Assembly (NCBI RefSeq): GCF_008973825.1
Contig: NZ_WCHR01000018.1
Span: 1-64,000, forward strand
Origin: Gemmobacter serpentinus
GTDB taxonomy: Bacteria > Pseudomonadota > Alphaproteobacteria > Rhodobacterales > Rhodobacteraceae
Length of the DNA stretch: 64,000 bases
Direction of reading: 5' to 3'
Each line of letters begins with the position of its first letter. Within the stretch, counting starts at the first letter, position 1. Of the stretch, positions 18,168-27,435 are shown one piece after another. A model generated the notes under the pieces. It saw only the letters and a program-made list of their open reading frames with translations, had not been told where the DNA came from and did no database searches. A program made the position numbers and the translations under genes.

Positions 18168-18671
18168 ATGTGCCTGTGCATATTCCCCACGACAGGATGA
18201 CGAAGGGCTTTCTCTGGCCTTGGCAAAAAGCCAGTATATCAGCGGTTTGTTCAGGCCCCTTGCGGTTAGCGGGCAGGCGCGCGGTTTTCAACCGCCAATC
18301 CGTCGCACCCCGCCATGCGAGGCGCGAAGCGGTGCCTGTTGGGCATGATGGCGCGATCCGATGCCGATCTTGCGGCGGGCAATGCGGCTGGGGCTTGCGG
18401 TGCCGTAGGGGATGGGTCTGTTGCCGCGGCGGCGCGCCCCATTCCATACGGGGCACGCGGGCTTTGGGACGTCCCATGACGGCCCGGCTCCGCAGGTGAG
18501 GCAGCCTTTCGCGGGCCTGCAGCCTCTGGGGCCCTATGCAGGTCGATGTTCGGGTCATGGTCCGCAACATCGGATCGGCATGGATGGTGGTTCCATAGGC
18601 ATATGCGAACTGCGCCAGGCCCCAATAGGCCACGACAACAGCAAACCGGCCCGGCAAGCCCTTTCAGCGTT
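18168..18671. other. Intergenic region between desaturase and RTX genes
   Basis: This 504-base stretch contains only Arg/Pro/Ala-rich frames on both strands with no recognisable domain. It should hold the desaturase promoter near 18170-18260 and the 3' end signals of the RTX gene. I see no gene, repeat or clear terminator. Confidence 0.4.
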
Positions 18672-21023
18672 TCAGAGGATGAAATCCTTGGCGATCAACT
18701 GGATATTGACGTCCAGCCTGATTGCAAAATCCGCCTTTCCGTCGCCATTCACGTCACCGAATATGAAGGTGTCGCCATTCTTGCGCTCGAAGCGCAGCTC
18801 TCCGGGCGTCTTGCTGAAGGCATCCCTGCCGATGAAATCGAAATCCTGATTGCCGCGCGCCTTGGTATTGGCATCGATGGCCGAAAGGTTGATCCGATCG
18901 CCGCGCGCGAAATCGGTGATCATGTCGCGCGCCGCGGCCGTCACGCCCGAATCCTTGATGGAGGCAAAGACAAAGACATCCCGCCCTGCGCCGCCCGTCA
19001 TCGTATCGGCACCGGCACCGCCGTTCAGCACATCGTCGCCCGAGCCGCCGGAAAGCCTGTCATTGCCCGCGCCGCCAAACAGACGGTCCTTGTCGGCCCC
19101 GCCATCCAACGTATCGCGCCCCGCACCACCGTTCAGCATGTCCTGACCCGCGCCGCCGATCAGGCGGTCATTTCCGGCCTCGCCGTGAAGGGTGTCGCGC
19201 CCGGCCTCGCCATTCAGGCTGTCATTGCCCGCGCCGCCAAACAGTGCGTCATTGCCCGCGCGCCCGTCGATCCGGTCATTGGCCGCCAGACCGTATAGCT
19301 TGTCTGCGCGCGCAGAGCCAAGAAGGTGATCGGCCCGTGCCGTGCCGCGTGCCGCGCCGGTCACGGTCACCGACAGAACGGCGCTGTCGGTGCCGCCATT
19401 GCCATCGGAAATCGAATAGGTGAAGCGATCGGTCACCTTCGCGCCCACGGCCAAGGGGGCGGCACGATCGGCCTCATAGCTGTAGCGGCCATCGGCCTGC
19501 AGGGTCAGCGTGCCGAATTTCCCGGCCAGGGCCCGCCCTGGTGCCCCGCCTTGCAGGCCGGTTACCGTCAGTGCATCGCCATCTGCGTCACGATCAGCAC
19601 CCGCAGGCCCGGCGATGACATTGCCGCTGATCTTGGCGAATTGGGCGACGGATGCCTGATCGTCCCGCGCATCGGGGGCCGTGTTGGTGGCACCGCCAGC
19701 GCCGTTGAAGGCCCGCTGGATGATGCCCGTGCCGCTGCCATCCTGCCCGTCAGAGATCCAGGTCGCGACAAAGCCGCCATTGGCCAGGGCCGCCAGTTTG
19801 ACATGGGTCTGACTGCCCGCAAAGGTGGAGTTGATGAAGAATTTTTCGCCGTCCCTGGTGCCGTTCGCGTTGAAGACCTGTGCCACGATGTCGGAGGTCG
19901 CACCGCGCTGCGTCCAGGCAAGAACCCAGCCGCCGCCCTCAAGCGCCACGACCTGATGGAAGGGTAGGCCGCCGGTCGCTGCGCTCAGCGTCTGGGTCGC
20001 CCCGAGGCTTTGGCCATTCGCGCCATAGGCGCGCATGTTCAGGGACGGGCTCAGGCTCTGGCCGCTTTCCCAGACCACCACCCAGCCGCCACCTTCCACC
20101 GCGGTCACACGCGCGCCATTCGTCACGCCGCTGACAACGGTTTGTTCCCCCTGCGGCGCGCCTTGCGCCGAATAGGCGCGCTGCTTCAGGCCCTCGCTGT
20201 CGCGCCAGGTCACCACCCAGCCGCCGCCATCACGCCCGGTGACGGCATTGTCGTTCTGGATCGCGCCGGGATCGGCATCGACCAGCCCGCCGCTGATGCG
20301 GGCACCGCTGGCGCTGAAAGCCTCGTAATAGACCTGCTGCTCACTGGGCGGATTGCTGCGATAGGTATTGATCCAGGTCGCCACCCAGCCGCCGCCATCC
20401 AACGCGGCGACCCGAAGGTTGCCCTCGCCATAATTGGTTTCATGCACCGGCGCGATCCGCACCTCGGTGGCAGCCGAATTGCCGGCTGCGTCGTAACTGC
20501 GGTGATAAAGCCTGTGAAAGCCGAAATTGGGCAGTCCAGGTTCTTGCGAGGTCCAGTAGGTGACCCAACCGCCATTGGCGAGCGGCGCAAGCAGGGGGTC
20601 CTGCTGATTGAGGTCGGTGGTGATATTGACCTGCATCTCGCCGCGGACCCGCTGACCGCTGGCATTGAAGGCCTGCTGATAGACCCCGGCGCTTTCGCCA
20701 TCCTGATCCCATGAAGTCCAGGACACCACCCAGCCGCCATTGGACAGGGCGATGGTCTGGTCGCTGTAAAGCGATGACGCGACATTGGAGCCGGTCAGAT
20801 ATTGGCTGTCGCTGGTATTGGAATTGACCCGCGTCTCCGGGCCGACAGCCTTTCCATCGGCGGCGTAGCGTTGCTGGTAGACACCGCCATATGATCCATC
20901 CTGGCCATCCGAGTTCCAGACGACAACCCAGCCGCCGTCCGACAGCCGCAGGATGCGCGGGTCGCGCTGTGCGCCCGCAGTAAAGGTATTTACCTGAATT
21001 TCGGAACCGGGGCTGAGGGGCAT
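18672..21023 (-). CDS. Large RTX calcium-binding protein with GGWV repeats
   Basis: The 783-residue protein has three parts. The first ~470 residues hold about eight repeats built around LxxGGWVVxW, several continuing with QDG and GVYQQ, a pattern that could form a beta-propeller. A cadherin-like/VCBS-type domain follows (NTAPDARDDQASV, DGRYSYEAD, FTYSISDGNGG). The C-terminal third has a block of about nine GGAGND-type nonapeptides (for example GGAGNDRLSGGSGDD), the calcium-binding RTX roll, and ends in a hydrophobic DVNIQLIAKDFIL tail, as in type I secretion substrates. GGAGG 7 bases before the ATG at 21023 sets the start. There is no N-terminal signal peptide and no type I exporter gene nearby. 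It could be an adhesin or a secreted enzyme-like protein; no catalytic motif is evident. Confidence 0.8.
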   Translation of the reverse strand: MPLSPGSEIQVNTFTAGAQRDPRILRLSDGGWVVVWNSDGQDGSYGGVYQQRYAADGKAVGPETRVNSNTSDSQYLTGSNVASSLYSDQTIALSNGGWVVSWTSWDQDGESAGVYQQAFNASGQRVRGEMQVNITTDLNQQDPLLAPLANGGWVTYWTSQEPGLPNFGFHRLYHRSYDAAGNSAATEVRIAPVHETNYGEGNLRVAALDGGGWVATWINTYRSNPPSEQQVYYEAFSASGARISGGLVDADPGAIQNDNAVTGRDGGGWVVTWRDSEGLKQRAYSAQGAPQGEQTVVSGVTNGARVTAVEGGGWVVVWESGQSLSPSLNMRAYGANGQSLGATQTLSAATGGLPFHQVVALEGGGWVLAWTQRGATSDIVAQVFNANGTRDGEKFFINSTFAGSQTHVKLAALANGGFVATWISDGQDGSGTGIIQRAFNGAGGATNTAPDARDDQASVAQFAKISGNVIAGPAGADRDADGDALTVTGLQGGAPGRALAGKFGTLTLQADGRYSYEADRAAPLAVGAKVTDRFTYSISDGNGGTDSAVLSVTVTGAARGTARADHLLGSARADKLYGLAANDRIDGRAGNDALFGGAGNDSLNGEAGRDTLHGEAGNDRLIGGAGQDMLNGGAGRDTLDGGADKDRLFGGAGNDRLSGGSGDDVLNGGAGADTMTGGAGRDVFVFASIKDSGVTAAARDMITDFARGDRINLSAIDANTKARGNQDFDFIGRDAFSKTPGELRFERKNGDTFIFGDVNGDGKADFAIRLDVNIQLIAKDFIL

Positions 21024-21251
21024 CTTGGGGCCTCCAAAGGGCGCGTAAGCATGGGCGCAGGACAAAAGGACGACATCAAATTCCGGTCAGGATCGGCTGC
21101 GCGCAGGCCTGAGTCAATGTTTTCAGGCAGCGTTTCCCGATATCGTTTCCAGACAGCGGCAGCCCGGCCCCGCCCGAACGGTCTGTGCCCCGGTCGAAGA
21201 CGGAGCGGGGCCGGGAGGGCGGCACCTGCGTCCCGACCGGGCGCGGCCCGC

Positions 21252-22889
21252 TTACACCGCAGGGCCTGCTTTGGGCACCGCACGCAGCTGGAACCGCTGG
21301 ATCTTGCCGGTCTGGGTTTTCGGCAGGGCTGCCACGAAGACGACGCTGCGCGGATACTTGAACGGCGCGATCACCTGTTTCACATGATCCTGCAAGGCTT
21401 TAACCATCAGTGCATCCCCGGCATGGCCGGGTGCCAGAACCACATGCGCCTGAACGATCTGACCGCGATCTGCATCCGGGGCCCCCACAACCGCGCATTC
21501 CTGCACCGCCGGATGCGACAGAAGCGCGGCCTCCACCTCCGGCCCCGCGATGTTATAGCCCGCCGACAAGATGATATCGTCGGTGCGGGCCGCAAAGTGG
21601 TAATAGCCCTCGTCATCTTGCCAGAACACATCGCCTGTCAGGTTCCAGCCATCCCGGACATAGACGCTTTGGCGCGGGTCATCCATGTAACGGCATCCGG
21701 TCGGGCCGCGCACGGCCAGACGTCCGGGCGTGCCGCGCGGCACCTCGTTCATCGCGTCATCCACGATCTTTGCCTCATATCCGGTCACCGGCTTGCCGGT
21801 GCAGCCGGGGCGGTGATCGTCAAAGCGGTTGGAGATGAAGATATGCAGCATCTCGGTCGCGCCGATCCCGTCCAGCATCGGTTTGCCGGTCTTTTCGTGC
21901 CATTCCTCATAAACCGGGGCGGGCAGGGTTTCCCCGGCCGAAACCGCCGCCCGCAGCGAGGAAAGATCGGCCCCTTCATCCATCGCTTTCAGCATGACAC
22001 GATAGGCGGTGGGGGCGGTGAAACAGACGGTGGCGCGATGTTCCTGGATCATCCCGATCATATTGGGCGGGCTGGCCTGTTCCAGCAGCGCGGCCGTCGC
22101 CCCGAAGCGCAGCGGAAAGATCGCAAGCCCCCCCAGGCCAAAGGTAAAGGCCAAAGGCGGGCTGCCGATGAAGATATCGTCGGGGGTGATCCCCAGCACC
22201 TCCTTGGCATATCCGTCGGCGATGATGAGCAAGTCACGATGGAAATGCATGGTCGCCTTGGCATCGCCGGTTGTCCCTGAGGTAAAGCCAAGCAACGCCA
22301 CATCATCGCGGCCGGTCTTTACGGCGGTGAACCGCACGGGTTTCTTCAGCGCCACGCGATCAAGTTCGGCATCGTGATTGGCTGTGCCATCAAAGCCAAT
22401 CACCGTTTTCAGATAGGTGCTGTCCTTCTGGCACAGCACCAGTTCCTCCATCAGCCTTGTGTCGCACAGGGCATGGCTGATCTCGGCCTTGTCGATGACC
22501 TTCGCCAGCTCGCCCGCCCGCAGCATCGGCATGGTATTGACCACAACCGCCCCGACCTTGGTGGCGGCCAGCCAGCAGGCGACCATGGCCGGGTTGTTGG
22601 CAGAGCGGATCAGCACCCGATTGCCGGGCTTGACCCCGTAATCCTCCACCAGCGCATGGGCGATGCGGTTGGTCCAGTCGGTCAGTTCCTTATAGGTCCG
22701 GCTGCGACCATTGCCGATCAGCGCGACATGATCGCCAAAACCCTGAGCGACCATAGTGTCGGTCAGTTCAACCCCCGCATTCAGCCAGTCGGGGTAATCG
22801 AACCCCTCCAGCTTCATCACCGGCCAGGTCTCGGCCGGTGGCAGGCGATCGCGCGTAAATGTATCAATGTGGCCGGTTGGACCATACAT
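21252..22889 (-). CDS. 2-Aminobenzoate/benzoate-CoA ligase family protein
   Basis: This 545-residue AMP-forming ligase has the P-loop TSGTTGDAKATMHFH, the adenine motif GIGATEMLHIF, the LTGDVFWQDDEGYYHF hinge region, RTDDIILSAGYNIAG, and the catalytic lysine in KTQTGKIQRF. These match the benzoate-CoA ligase group, which includes 2-aminobenzoate-CoA ligase. It is the distal gene of a long minus-strand cluster that includes the fused 2-aminobenzoyl-CoA monooxygenase/reductase, so activation of anthranilate with CoA is the likely reaction. Benzoate or salicylate are alternative substrates. Confidence 0.82.
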   Translation of the reverse strand: MYGPTGHIDTFTRDRLPPAETWPVMKLEGFDYPDWLNAGVELTDTMVAQGFGDHVALIGNGRSRTYKELTDWTNRIAHALVEDYGVKPGNRVLIRSANNPAMVACWLAATKVGAVVVNTMPMLRAGELAKVIDKAEISHALCDTRLMEELVLCQKDSTYLKTVIGFDGTANHDAELDRVALKKPVRFTAVKTGRDDVALLGFTSGTTGDAKATMHFHRDLLIIADGYAKEVLGITPDDIFIGSPPLAFTFGLGGLAIFPLRFGATAALLEQASPPNMIGMIQEHRATVCFTAPTAYRVMLKAMDEGADLSSLRAAVSAGETLPAPVYEEWHEKTGKPMLDGIGATEMLHIFISNRFDDHRPGCTGKPVTGYEAKIVDDAMNEVPRGTPGRLAVRGPTGCRYMDDPRQSVYVRDGWNLTGDVFWQDDEGYYHFAARTDDIILSAGYNIAGPEVEAALLSHPAVQECAVVGAPDADRGQIVQAHVVLAPGHAGDALMVKALQDHVKQVIAPFKYPRSVVFVAALPKTQTGKIQRFQLRAVPKAGPAV

Positions 22890-22959
22890 GATGAAAGCTC
22901 CCTATGGGCCCGCCGATATCTTTGCGCATCGGTCAGGCGATGGTCTGTCTGTTGGAATG

Positions 22960-23358
22960 TCAGTCTGGAACGATGGCCGTCGCCTCGATCTCGACCTTGG
23001 CGCGGTCTTCCATCAGGGCCACGACCTGCACCACCGCCATGGCGGGGTAATGCCGGCCGATCACCTGCTTGTAGATGGCACCCAGCGATTTCAGGTCGGC
23101 CAGATATTCGGCCTTGCTGGTGACATACCAGGTCAGCCGCACCAGATGCTCTGGCCCGGCACCGCCCTCTTTCAGCACGGCCACGATGTTTTTCAGTGTC
23201 TGTTCGACCTGACCCAGAAAATCATCCGTCTCGAATTCGCATAGCGCATTCCAGCCGATCATGCCCCCGGTCAGGATCATCCGCCCCTGCGCGGCCATGC
23301 CATTGGCATAGCCCTTTGCGGGTTTCCAGCCGGCGGGGTGCAGGGTCTGAATGGTCAT
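22960..23358 (-). CDS. RidA-family protein lacking the canonical arginine
   Basis: The 132-residue protein has the RidA/YjgF chorismate-mutase-like fold signature (ILTGGMIGWNA, DDFLGQVEQTLKNIVAVLKEGG, VEIEATAI). In canonical RidA the sequence P-A-R-S precedes the penultimate strand, and that Arg holds the carboxylate of the imino-acid substrate. Here the position reads YPAMAVVQV, so Met replaces Arg. The protein is therefore of a different Rid subgroup. It overlaps the thioesterase gene by 4 bases. Hydrolysis of an enamine/imine on a CoA thioester would suit both the missing arginine and the pathway. Confidence 0.83.
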   Translation of the reverse strand: MTIQTLHPAGWKPAKGYANGMAAQGRMILTGGMIGWNALCEFETDDFLGQVEQTLKNIVAVLKEGGAGPEHLVRLTWYVTSKAEYLADLKSLGAIYKQVIGRHYPAMAVVQVVALMEDRAKVEIEATAIVPD

Positions 23359-23759
23359 GGGGCCTCCTGAAAAGCGGCGATCTTGTCGCGGGATGCGGGT
23401 GGCCAGGCCTGTGGCCGCCCGTTCGGATCAATATGGACCAGCACCAGATCGGTGCTGAGCCGGTGGCTTGGGCCGCAATGCGCCTCGATATGCAGGCCAA
23501 GCGAGGTGCCCCCCAGCTTCGTCACCCGCAGCTGCCAGTCCAGCACCTCACCCAGCCGGGATGGGGCGTGAAACACGGTCGAGATCCGCGCGGTCGGCAC
23601 ACCCACACCAATTGCCATCATCGCCTCGAAGGGCAGGTCCACCACCTCGCGGAAGAAATTCTCGACGACCGAATTGGTCATTTCGAAATAGCGCGGGTAG
23701 AAGACGATCCCTGCGGGGTCGCAATGGTTGAATTCAATGCGGATGTGCCGGTGATACAT
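23355..23759 (-). CDS. Hotdog-fold acyl-CoA thioesterase (4HBT type)
   Basis: This 134-residue protein has the 4-hydroxybenzoyl-CoA thioesterase motif HCDPAGIVFYPRYFEM, with the catalytic Asp in its N-terminal helix region. The ATG at 23759 overlaps the cupin stop by one base; a GTG one codon upstream is an alternative. It could release CoA from stalled or side-product aryl-CoA esters formed by the ligase, or hydrolyse a pathway intermediate. Confidence 0.82.
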   Translation of the reverse strand: MYHRHIRIEFNHCDPAGIVFYPRYFEMTNSVVENFFREVVDLPFEAMMAIGVGVPTARISTVFHAPSRLGEVLDWQLRVTKLGGTSLGLHIEAHCGPSHRLSTDLVLVHIDPNGRPQAWPPASRDKIAAFQEAP

Positions 23760-24211
23760 CACGCATTCGCCTCGGGCGGCAGGAAGTCCACCTCATGCGC
23801 GGCCGAGGTGCGAACCACCTCCTCGACATCGGTCATGCGGTCCAGCTTTTCAAACAGGGCGCGCAGCGGCCCGGCAGGCGACACCCAGAACAGGGCGCGG
23901 GCGGGCACATCGCCCTTGTTGAAATAGCCATGCGGGATGCCGCGCGGCATCCGCACCAGATCACCGGGGCGCGCCACCGACCACTGACCGTCCAGCTTCA
24001 CATGCAGCTCACCCTCCTGCACCAGAATGAATTCATCCTGGTTCGGGTGAATATGCACCGGCACGAATTGTCCGGGTTCGGAGTTTGTCTCAAACGAGAA
24101 GGTGCTGCCGCAATCTGCCTTGGGGAAGTAGCGTTGGCCGAGGATATTCCACTCCACCCCCTCAAAGCCTTCCCCCAGACGGGTGATCCCGCCATCAAGA
24201 TCCTTTGCCAT
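23759..24211 (-). CDS. Cupin-domain protein
   Basis: The 150-residue protein contains one cupin barrel. Motif 1 is VHIHPNQDEFILVQEGEL and motif 2 is PRGIPHGYFNKG, which together supply three histidines and a glutamate for metal binding. It is much shorter than gentisate dioxygenases and does not resemble 3-hydroxyanthranilate dioxygenase at its ends, so the role is not known. Its position inside the anthranilate-CoA cluster suggests an isomerase, a dioxygenase-like or a small regulatory role. Confidence 0.7.
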   Translation of the reverse strand: MAKDLDGGITRLGEGFEGVEWNILGQRYFPKADCGSTFSFETNSEPGQFVPVHIHPNQDEFILVQEGELHVKLDGQWSVARPGDLVRMPRGIPHGYFNKGDVPARALFWVSPAGPLRALFEKLDRMTDVEEVVRTSAAHEVDFLPPEANA

Positions 24212-24236
24212 ATCCGTCTCCCATCTTGTTGAACAT

Positions 24237-25373
24237 CTAGGTCAGCAGATGCCGCGCGATCACCATGCGCTGCACATCTGACGCCCCTTCATAGATCCTC
24301 AGTGCCCTGATTTCGCGGTAAAGCTCTTCGACCTTGACGCCATGGCGCACGCCGTCGCCGCCATGCAACTGCACGGCGGCATCGATCACCTCTTGCGCGG
24401 CCTCGGTCGCGTAAAGTTTGGCCATCGCCGCCTCGCGCGAGACACGTCCCGCCCCCTGATCCTTGGTCCAGGCCGCGCGGTAGACCAACAAGGCCGCCGC
24501 ATCGATTTTCAACGCCATATCCGCCAGATGTCCCTGCACCAGCTGCAGGGCAGAAAGCGGCGCGCCCTGGATCTGGCGGGTCTTGGTGCGGGCCAGGGCC
24601 TCGTCCAGCGCGCGGCGCGCCATGCCCAAAGCTGCCGCACCGACGGTGGACCGGAACACATCCAGCACTGCCATCGCCAGCTTGAACCCCTCGCCCGCCT
24701 TGCCGATCAGGGCAGTCTCGGGCAGATGCACAGCGTCCAGCCGCAGGGTCGCCAAAGGATGCGGCGCCATCACCTCGATGCGTTCGGCGACAGTCAGCCC
24801 GGCCACATCCGCTGGCATCAGGAAGGCCGAGATCCCGCGCGCACCCGGTGCCTCGCCCGTGCGGGCAAAGATCACATAGATATCGGCAATGCCGCCATTC
24901 GAGATATAGGTCTTTTCGCCGGTCAGCCGCCAACCGCCCTCGACCTTTTCGGCAAGGGTTGCGGTATTGGCGACATCGGACCCCGATCCCGGCTCGGTCA
25001 GGGCAAAGCCCGCAATCGCCGTGCCCGCACGGGTCCGGGTCAGCCAGTCGCGCTGCGCGTCCGTGCCAAACAGCGACACCGCCCCCATCCCCAGCCCCTG
25101 CATCGCAAAGGCGAAATCGGCCAGCGCATCATGACGGGCCAGCGTCTCGCGGATCAGGCAGAGCGTGCGCACATCCAGCACCTCGCCCGCGCTCGCGCCC
25201 GAATGACGCAGGAACCCCGCCCCACCCAGATCGCGCACCAGCGCCTTGCAGGCCGCATCCACATCCCGGTGATCCACCGGCAGATGCGCTGTGGCCCATG
25301 CCTCGACCGCCGCTGCCAGTTCGCGGTGGCGCGGTTCGAAGAAGGGCCAGTCGAGAAAGCTCTGATCGCTCAT
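24237..25373 (-). CDS. Acyl-CoA dehydrogenase
   Basis: This 378-residue flavoprotein shows the family features: [17 protein letters not shown] in the FAD-binding middle domain, [16 protein letters not shown], and the C-terminal [20 protein letters not shown] followed by [11 protein letters not shown], where the Glu of YEG is the usual catalytic base. It would oxidise an alicyclic or open-chain acyl-CoA produced after ring reduction. It lies in the minus-strand anthranilate cluster between the cupin and enoyl-CoA hydratase genes. Confidence 0.88.
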   Translation of the reverse strand: MSDQSFLDWPFFEPRHRELAAAVEAWATAHLPVDHRDVDAACKALVRDLGGAGFLRHSGASAGEVLDVRTLCLIRETLARHDALADFAFAMQGLGMGAVSLFGTDAQRDWLTRTRAGTAIAGFALTEPGSGSDVANTATLAEKVEGGWRLTGEKTYISNGGIADIYVIFARTGEAPGARGISAFLMPADVAGLTVAERIEVMAPHPLATLRLDAVHLPETALIGKAGEGFKLAMAVLDVFRSTVGAAALGMARRALDEALARTKTRQIQGAPLSALQLVQGHLADMALKIDAAALLVYRAAWTKDQGAGRVSREAAMAKLYATEAAQEVIDAAVQLHGGDGVRHGVKVEELYREIRALRIYEGASDVQRMVIARHLLT

Positions 25374-25436
25374 TTTCGGCCTCTAGATATCCCGGGGGCG
25401 GCTGCGCAGCAGATGGGGGCCGCGCCCCCAACGCGG

Positions 25437-26264
25437 TCAGTTGCCTTCAAAAACAGGTTTTTCCTTCGCTACGAAGGCATGATAGGCCCGCTCGAAATCG
25501 CGGGTCTGCATACAGATCGCCTGCGCCTGCGCCTCGGCCTCGATGGCCTGTTCCAGCCCCATGTTCCATTCCTGGTTCAGCTGGGTCTTGGTGATGCCAT
25601 GGGCAAAGGTTGGCCCCTCAGCGATGCGCGCGGCCAGCTTTTCAGCCTCGGCTTCCAGCGCGTCTGGGGCGTGGATCCCGTTCCAGAACCCCCAGGCTGC
25701 CCCTTCATCCGCGCTCATCGACCGCCCCGTATAAAGCAGTTCGGCCGCGCGGCCCTGCCCGATGATCCGGGGCAGCATGGCGCAGGCCCCCATATCGCAG
25801 CCCGCCAGTCCCACGCGGGTGAACAGGAAGGCGCATTTTGCCCCCGGCGTCGCCAGTCGCAGGTCCGAGGCCATGGCGATGATCGCGCCCGCCCCGACAC
25901 AGATGCCATCCACCGCCGAGATGATCGGTTTGCCGCAGCCGATCATCGCCTTGACCAGATCCCCGGTCATCCGGGTAAAGGCCAGAAGGTCCTTCATATC
26001 CATGCCGACCAGCGGGCCGATGATGTCATGCACATCACCGCCCGAGCAGAAATTGCCGCCATTCGAGGCAAAGATCACCACATCGACATCGCTGGCATAG
26101 GGCAAGGCGCGGAAGGTATCGCGCAGCTCGGCATAGCTTTCAAAGGTCAGCGGGTTCTTGCGGTCGGGCCGGTTCAGCCGCACCGTCGCGATGCGGTCCT
26201 TGACCTGCCAGAGAAAGTGTTCGGGCTTCAGCCCCGCCATCCGGGTTCTTGTCAGCATGGTCAT
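25437..26264 (-). CDS. Enoyl-CoA hydratase/isomerase family protein
   Basis: The 275-residue crotonase-fold protein has the oxyanion-hole segments [14 protein letters not shown] and [17 protein letters not shown]. The usual crotonase P-E-x-x-L-G-x-x-P-G-A-G-G-x-Q block is replaced by [18 protein letters not shown], so the catalytic acids differ from a simple hydratase; an isomerase or a C-C hydrolase on a ring intermediate is possible. It overlaps the MarR gene in an ATGA junction. Confidence 0.83.
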   Translation of the reverse strand: MTMLTRTRMAGLKPEHFLWQVKDRIATVRLNRPDRKNPLTFESYAELRDTFRALPYASDVDVVIFASNGGNFCSGGDVHDIIGPLVGMDMKDLLAFTRMTGDLVKAMIGCGKPIISAVDGICVGAGAIIAMASDLRLATPGAKCAFLFTRVGLAGCDMGACAMLPRIIGQGRAAELLYTGRSMSADEGAAWGFWNGIHAPDALEAEAEKLAARIAEGPTFAHGITKTQLNQEWNMGLEQAIEAEAQAQAICMQTRDFERAYHAFVAKEKPVFEGN

Positions 26265-26692
26265 GGCTTCCTTGCCCGTTTCAGAATATCGGTGATCTGA
26301 TCCAGATCGGTCTCGCTCAGGCCCGAAAAGATCCGGGCCACCTCGGCCTCATGGCCTGCTGCGATCCCTTCGAACCGGGTCAACCCCAGCGGCGTCAGCG
26401 CGACGTAGACCGTGCGGCGATCACTTTCCGACGGGCGGCGCAGCACCAGCCCGTCCTTTTCAAGCCGGTCCACCACCGTTGTCACATTGCCGTTCGACAC
26501 CAGCAGCATCCGGCCCAGCTCGCTCATGGTGCAGCCGTCGCGCCTGCGCCACAACGCCGCCATCACGTCAAAACGCGGCAGGGTGGTGTCATGGGTCACC
26601 CGCAGATAGTCGCGCAGTTCTGCCTCGGCCGAGCGGGTCACGGCCAGCATCCGCACCCAGAGCTTCAGGCGGCGCTTGGTATCCTCGCTCAT
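26261..26692 (-). CDS. MarR-family transcriptional regulator
   Basis: This 143-residue protein has the winged helix of MarR regulators: [44 protein letters not shown] (recognition helix and following strand; cited core [18 protein letters not shown]), and the wing [11 protein letters not shown]. The start at 26692 gives an ATGA overlap with the upstream dehydrogenase gene. It probably represses the cluster until an aryl-CoA or aromatic acid ligand binds. A 27-bp palindrome in the divergent promoter region (29767-29793) is a good candidate operator. Confidence 0.86.
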   Translation of the reverse strand: MSEDTKRRLKLWVRMLAVTRSAEAELRDYLRVTHDTTLPRFDVMAALWRRRDGCTMSELGRMLLVSNGNVTTVVDRLEKDGLVLRRPSESDRRTVYVALTPLGLTRFEGIAAGHEAEVARIFSGLSETDLDQITDILKRARKP

Positions 26693-27435
26693 ACCTCGCC
26701 CCCCGAAATGGCCAGCGCCTGTCCGTTGATCCCTTCCGATCCCGGCGCACAAAGCCACAGGGCCGCCGCCGTCACCTCATCGGGATGGATCAGCCGTTTC
26801 TGCGGGTTGGCCGCCGCCAGCGTTTCGCGCGCGGCCTCGGCCGTCATGCCGGTCTTGGCGACTATGGTCGCAACCGAACGGTCGGTCATTTCGGTATCCA
26901 GAAATCCCGGGCACAGCGCGTTCACCGTCACCGGCTTTCGCGCAACCTCCAGCGCGGCACTTTTCACCATGCCGACAACGCCATGCTTGGCCGCCGCATA
27001 GGGCGCGACATAGGCATAGCCGCGCAGCCCTGCGGTGGAGGCCACGGCGATCAGCCGCCCCCAACCGGGCATCTGCCGCAGGCCTTCGCGGAAGGTCAGG
27101 AAAACCCCGGTCAGGTTGACCGCCAGCATCGCGTTCCAATCCTCCAGCGCGGTCTTGCCCAGCGGGCTGGATACCGCAGATCCGGCATTGGCGATCACCA
27201 CATCGCAAGGGCCCGCCTGATCGAACAGCCGCATCACATCCGCCTCGGAGGTGACATCGGCCGCAATCGCCCGCGCGCCGACCGCATCGGCCACCTGCGC
27301 CAGCGGGGCTTCGCGGCGCCCACAGATCACCACCTCGGCACCTGCCCTCGCAAATCCGCGCGCCAGGCTGGCACCGACGCCGCTGCCGCCGCCGGTGATC
27401 AGCACCCGCTTGCCCTGCAACTGGCCTGCCGTCAT
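26689..27435 (-). CDS. Short-chain dehydrogenase/reductase (SDR)
   Basis: The 248-residue classical SDR has the cofactor motif TGGGSGVGASLA, the structural NAG motif (VIANAGS), and the catalytic Ser-Tyr-Lys set in VASTAGLRGYAYVAPYAAAKHG. A C-terminal [14 protein letters not shown] is typical for the family. ATGA overlaps join it to the monooxygenase gene upstream and the MarR gene downstream. It probably oxidises a hydroxyacyl-CoA or reduces a keto intermediate in the ring-degradation route. Confidence 0.87.
   Translation of the reverse strand: MTAGQLQGKRVLITGGGSGVGASLARGFARAGAEVVICGRREAPLAQVADAVGARAIAADVTSEADVMRLFDQAGPCDVVIANAGSAVSSPLGKTALEDWNAMLAVNLTGVFLTFREGLRQMPGWGRLIAVASTAGLRGYAYVAPYAAAKHGVVGMVKSAALEVARKPVTVNALCPGFLDTEMTDRSVATIVAKTGMTAEAARETLAAANPQKRLIHPDEVTAAALWLCAPGSEGINGQALAISGGEV

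Noticed and set aside
18058-18657. 199-codon minus-strand frame between desaturase and RTX genes
   Set aside because: It is Arg/Pro-rich without domain signs and overlaps the desaturase start in another frame.
19326-20714. Long plus-strand frames opposite the RTX gene
   Set aside because: They are antisense shadows of a highly repetitive GC-rich gene; their composition has no domain signature.
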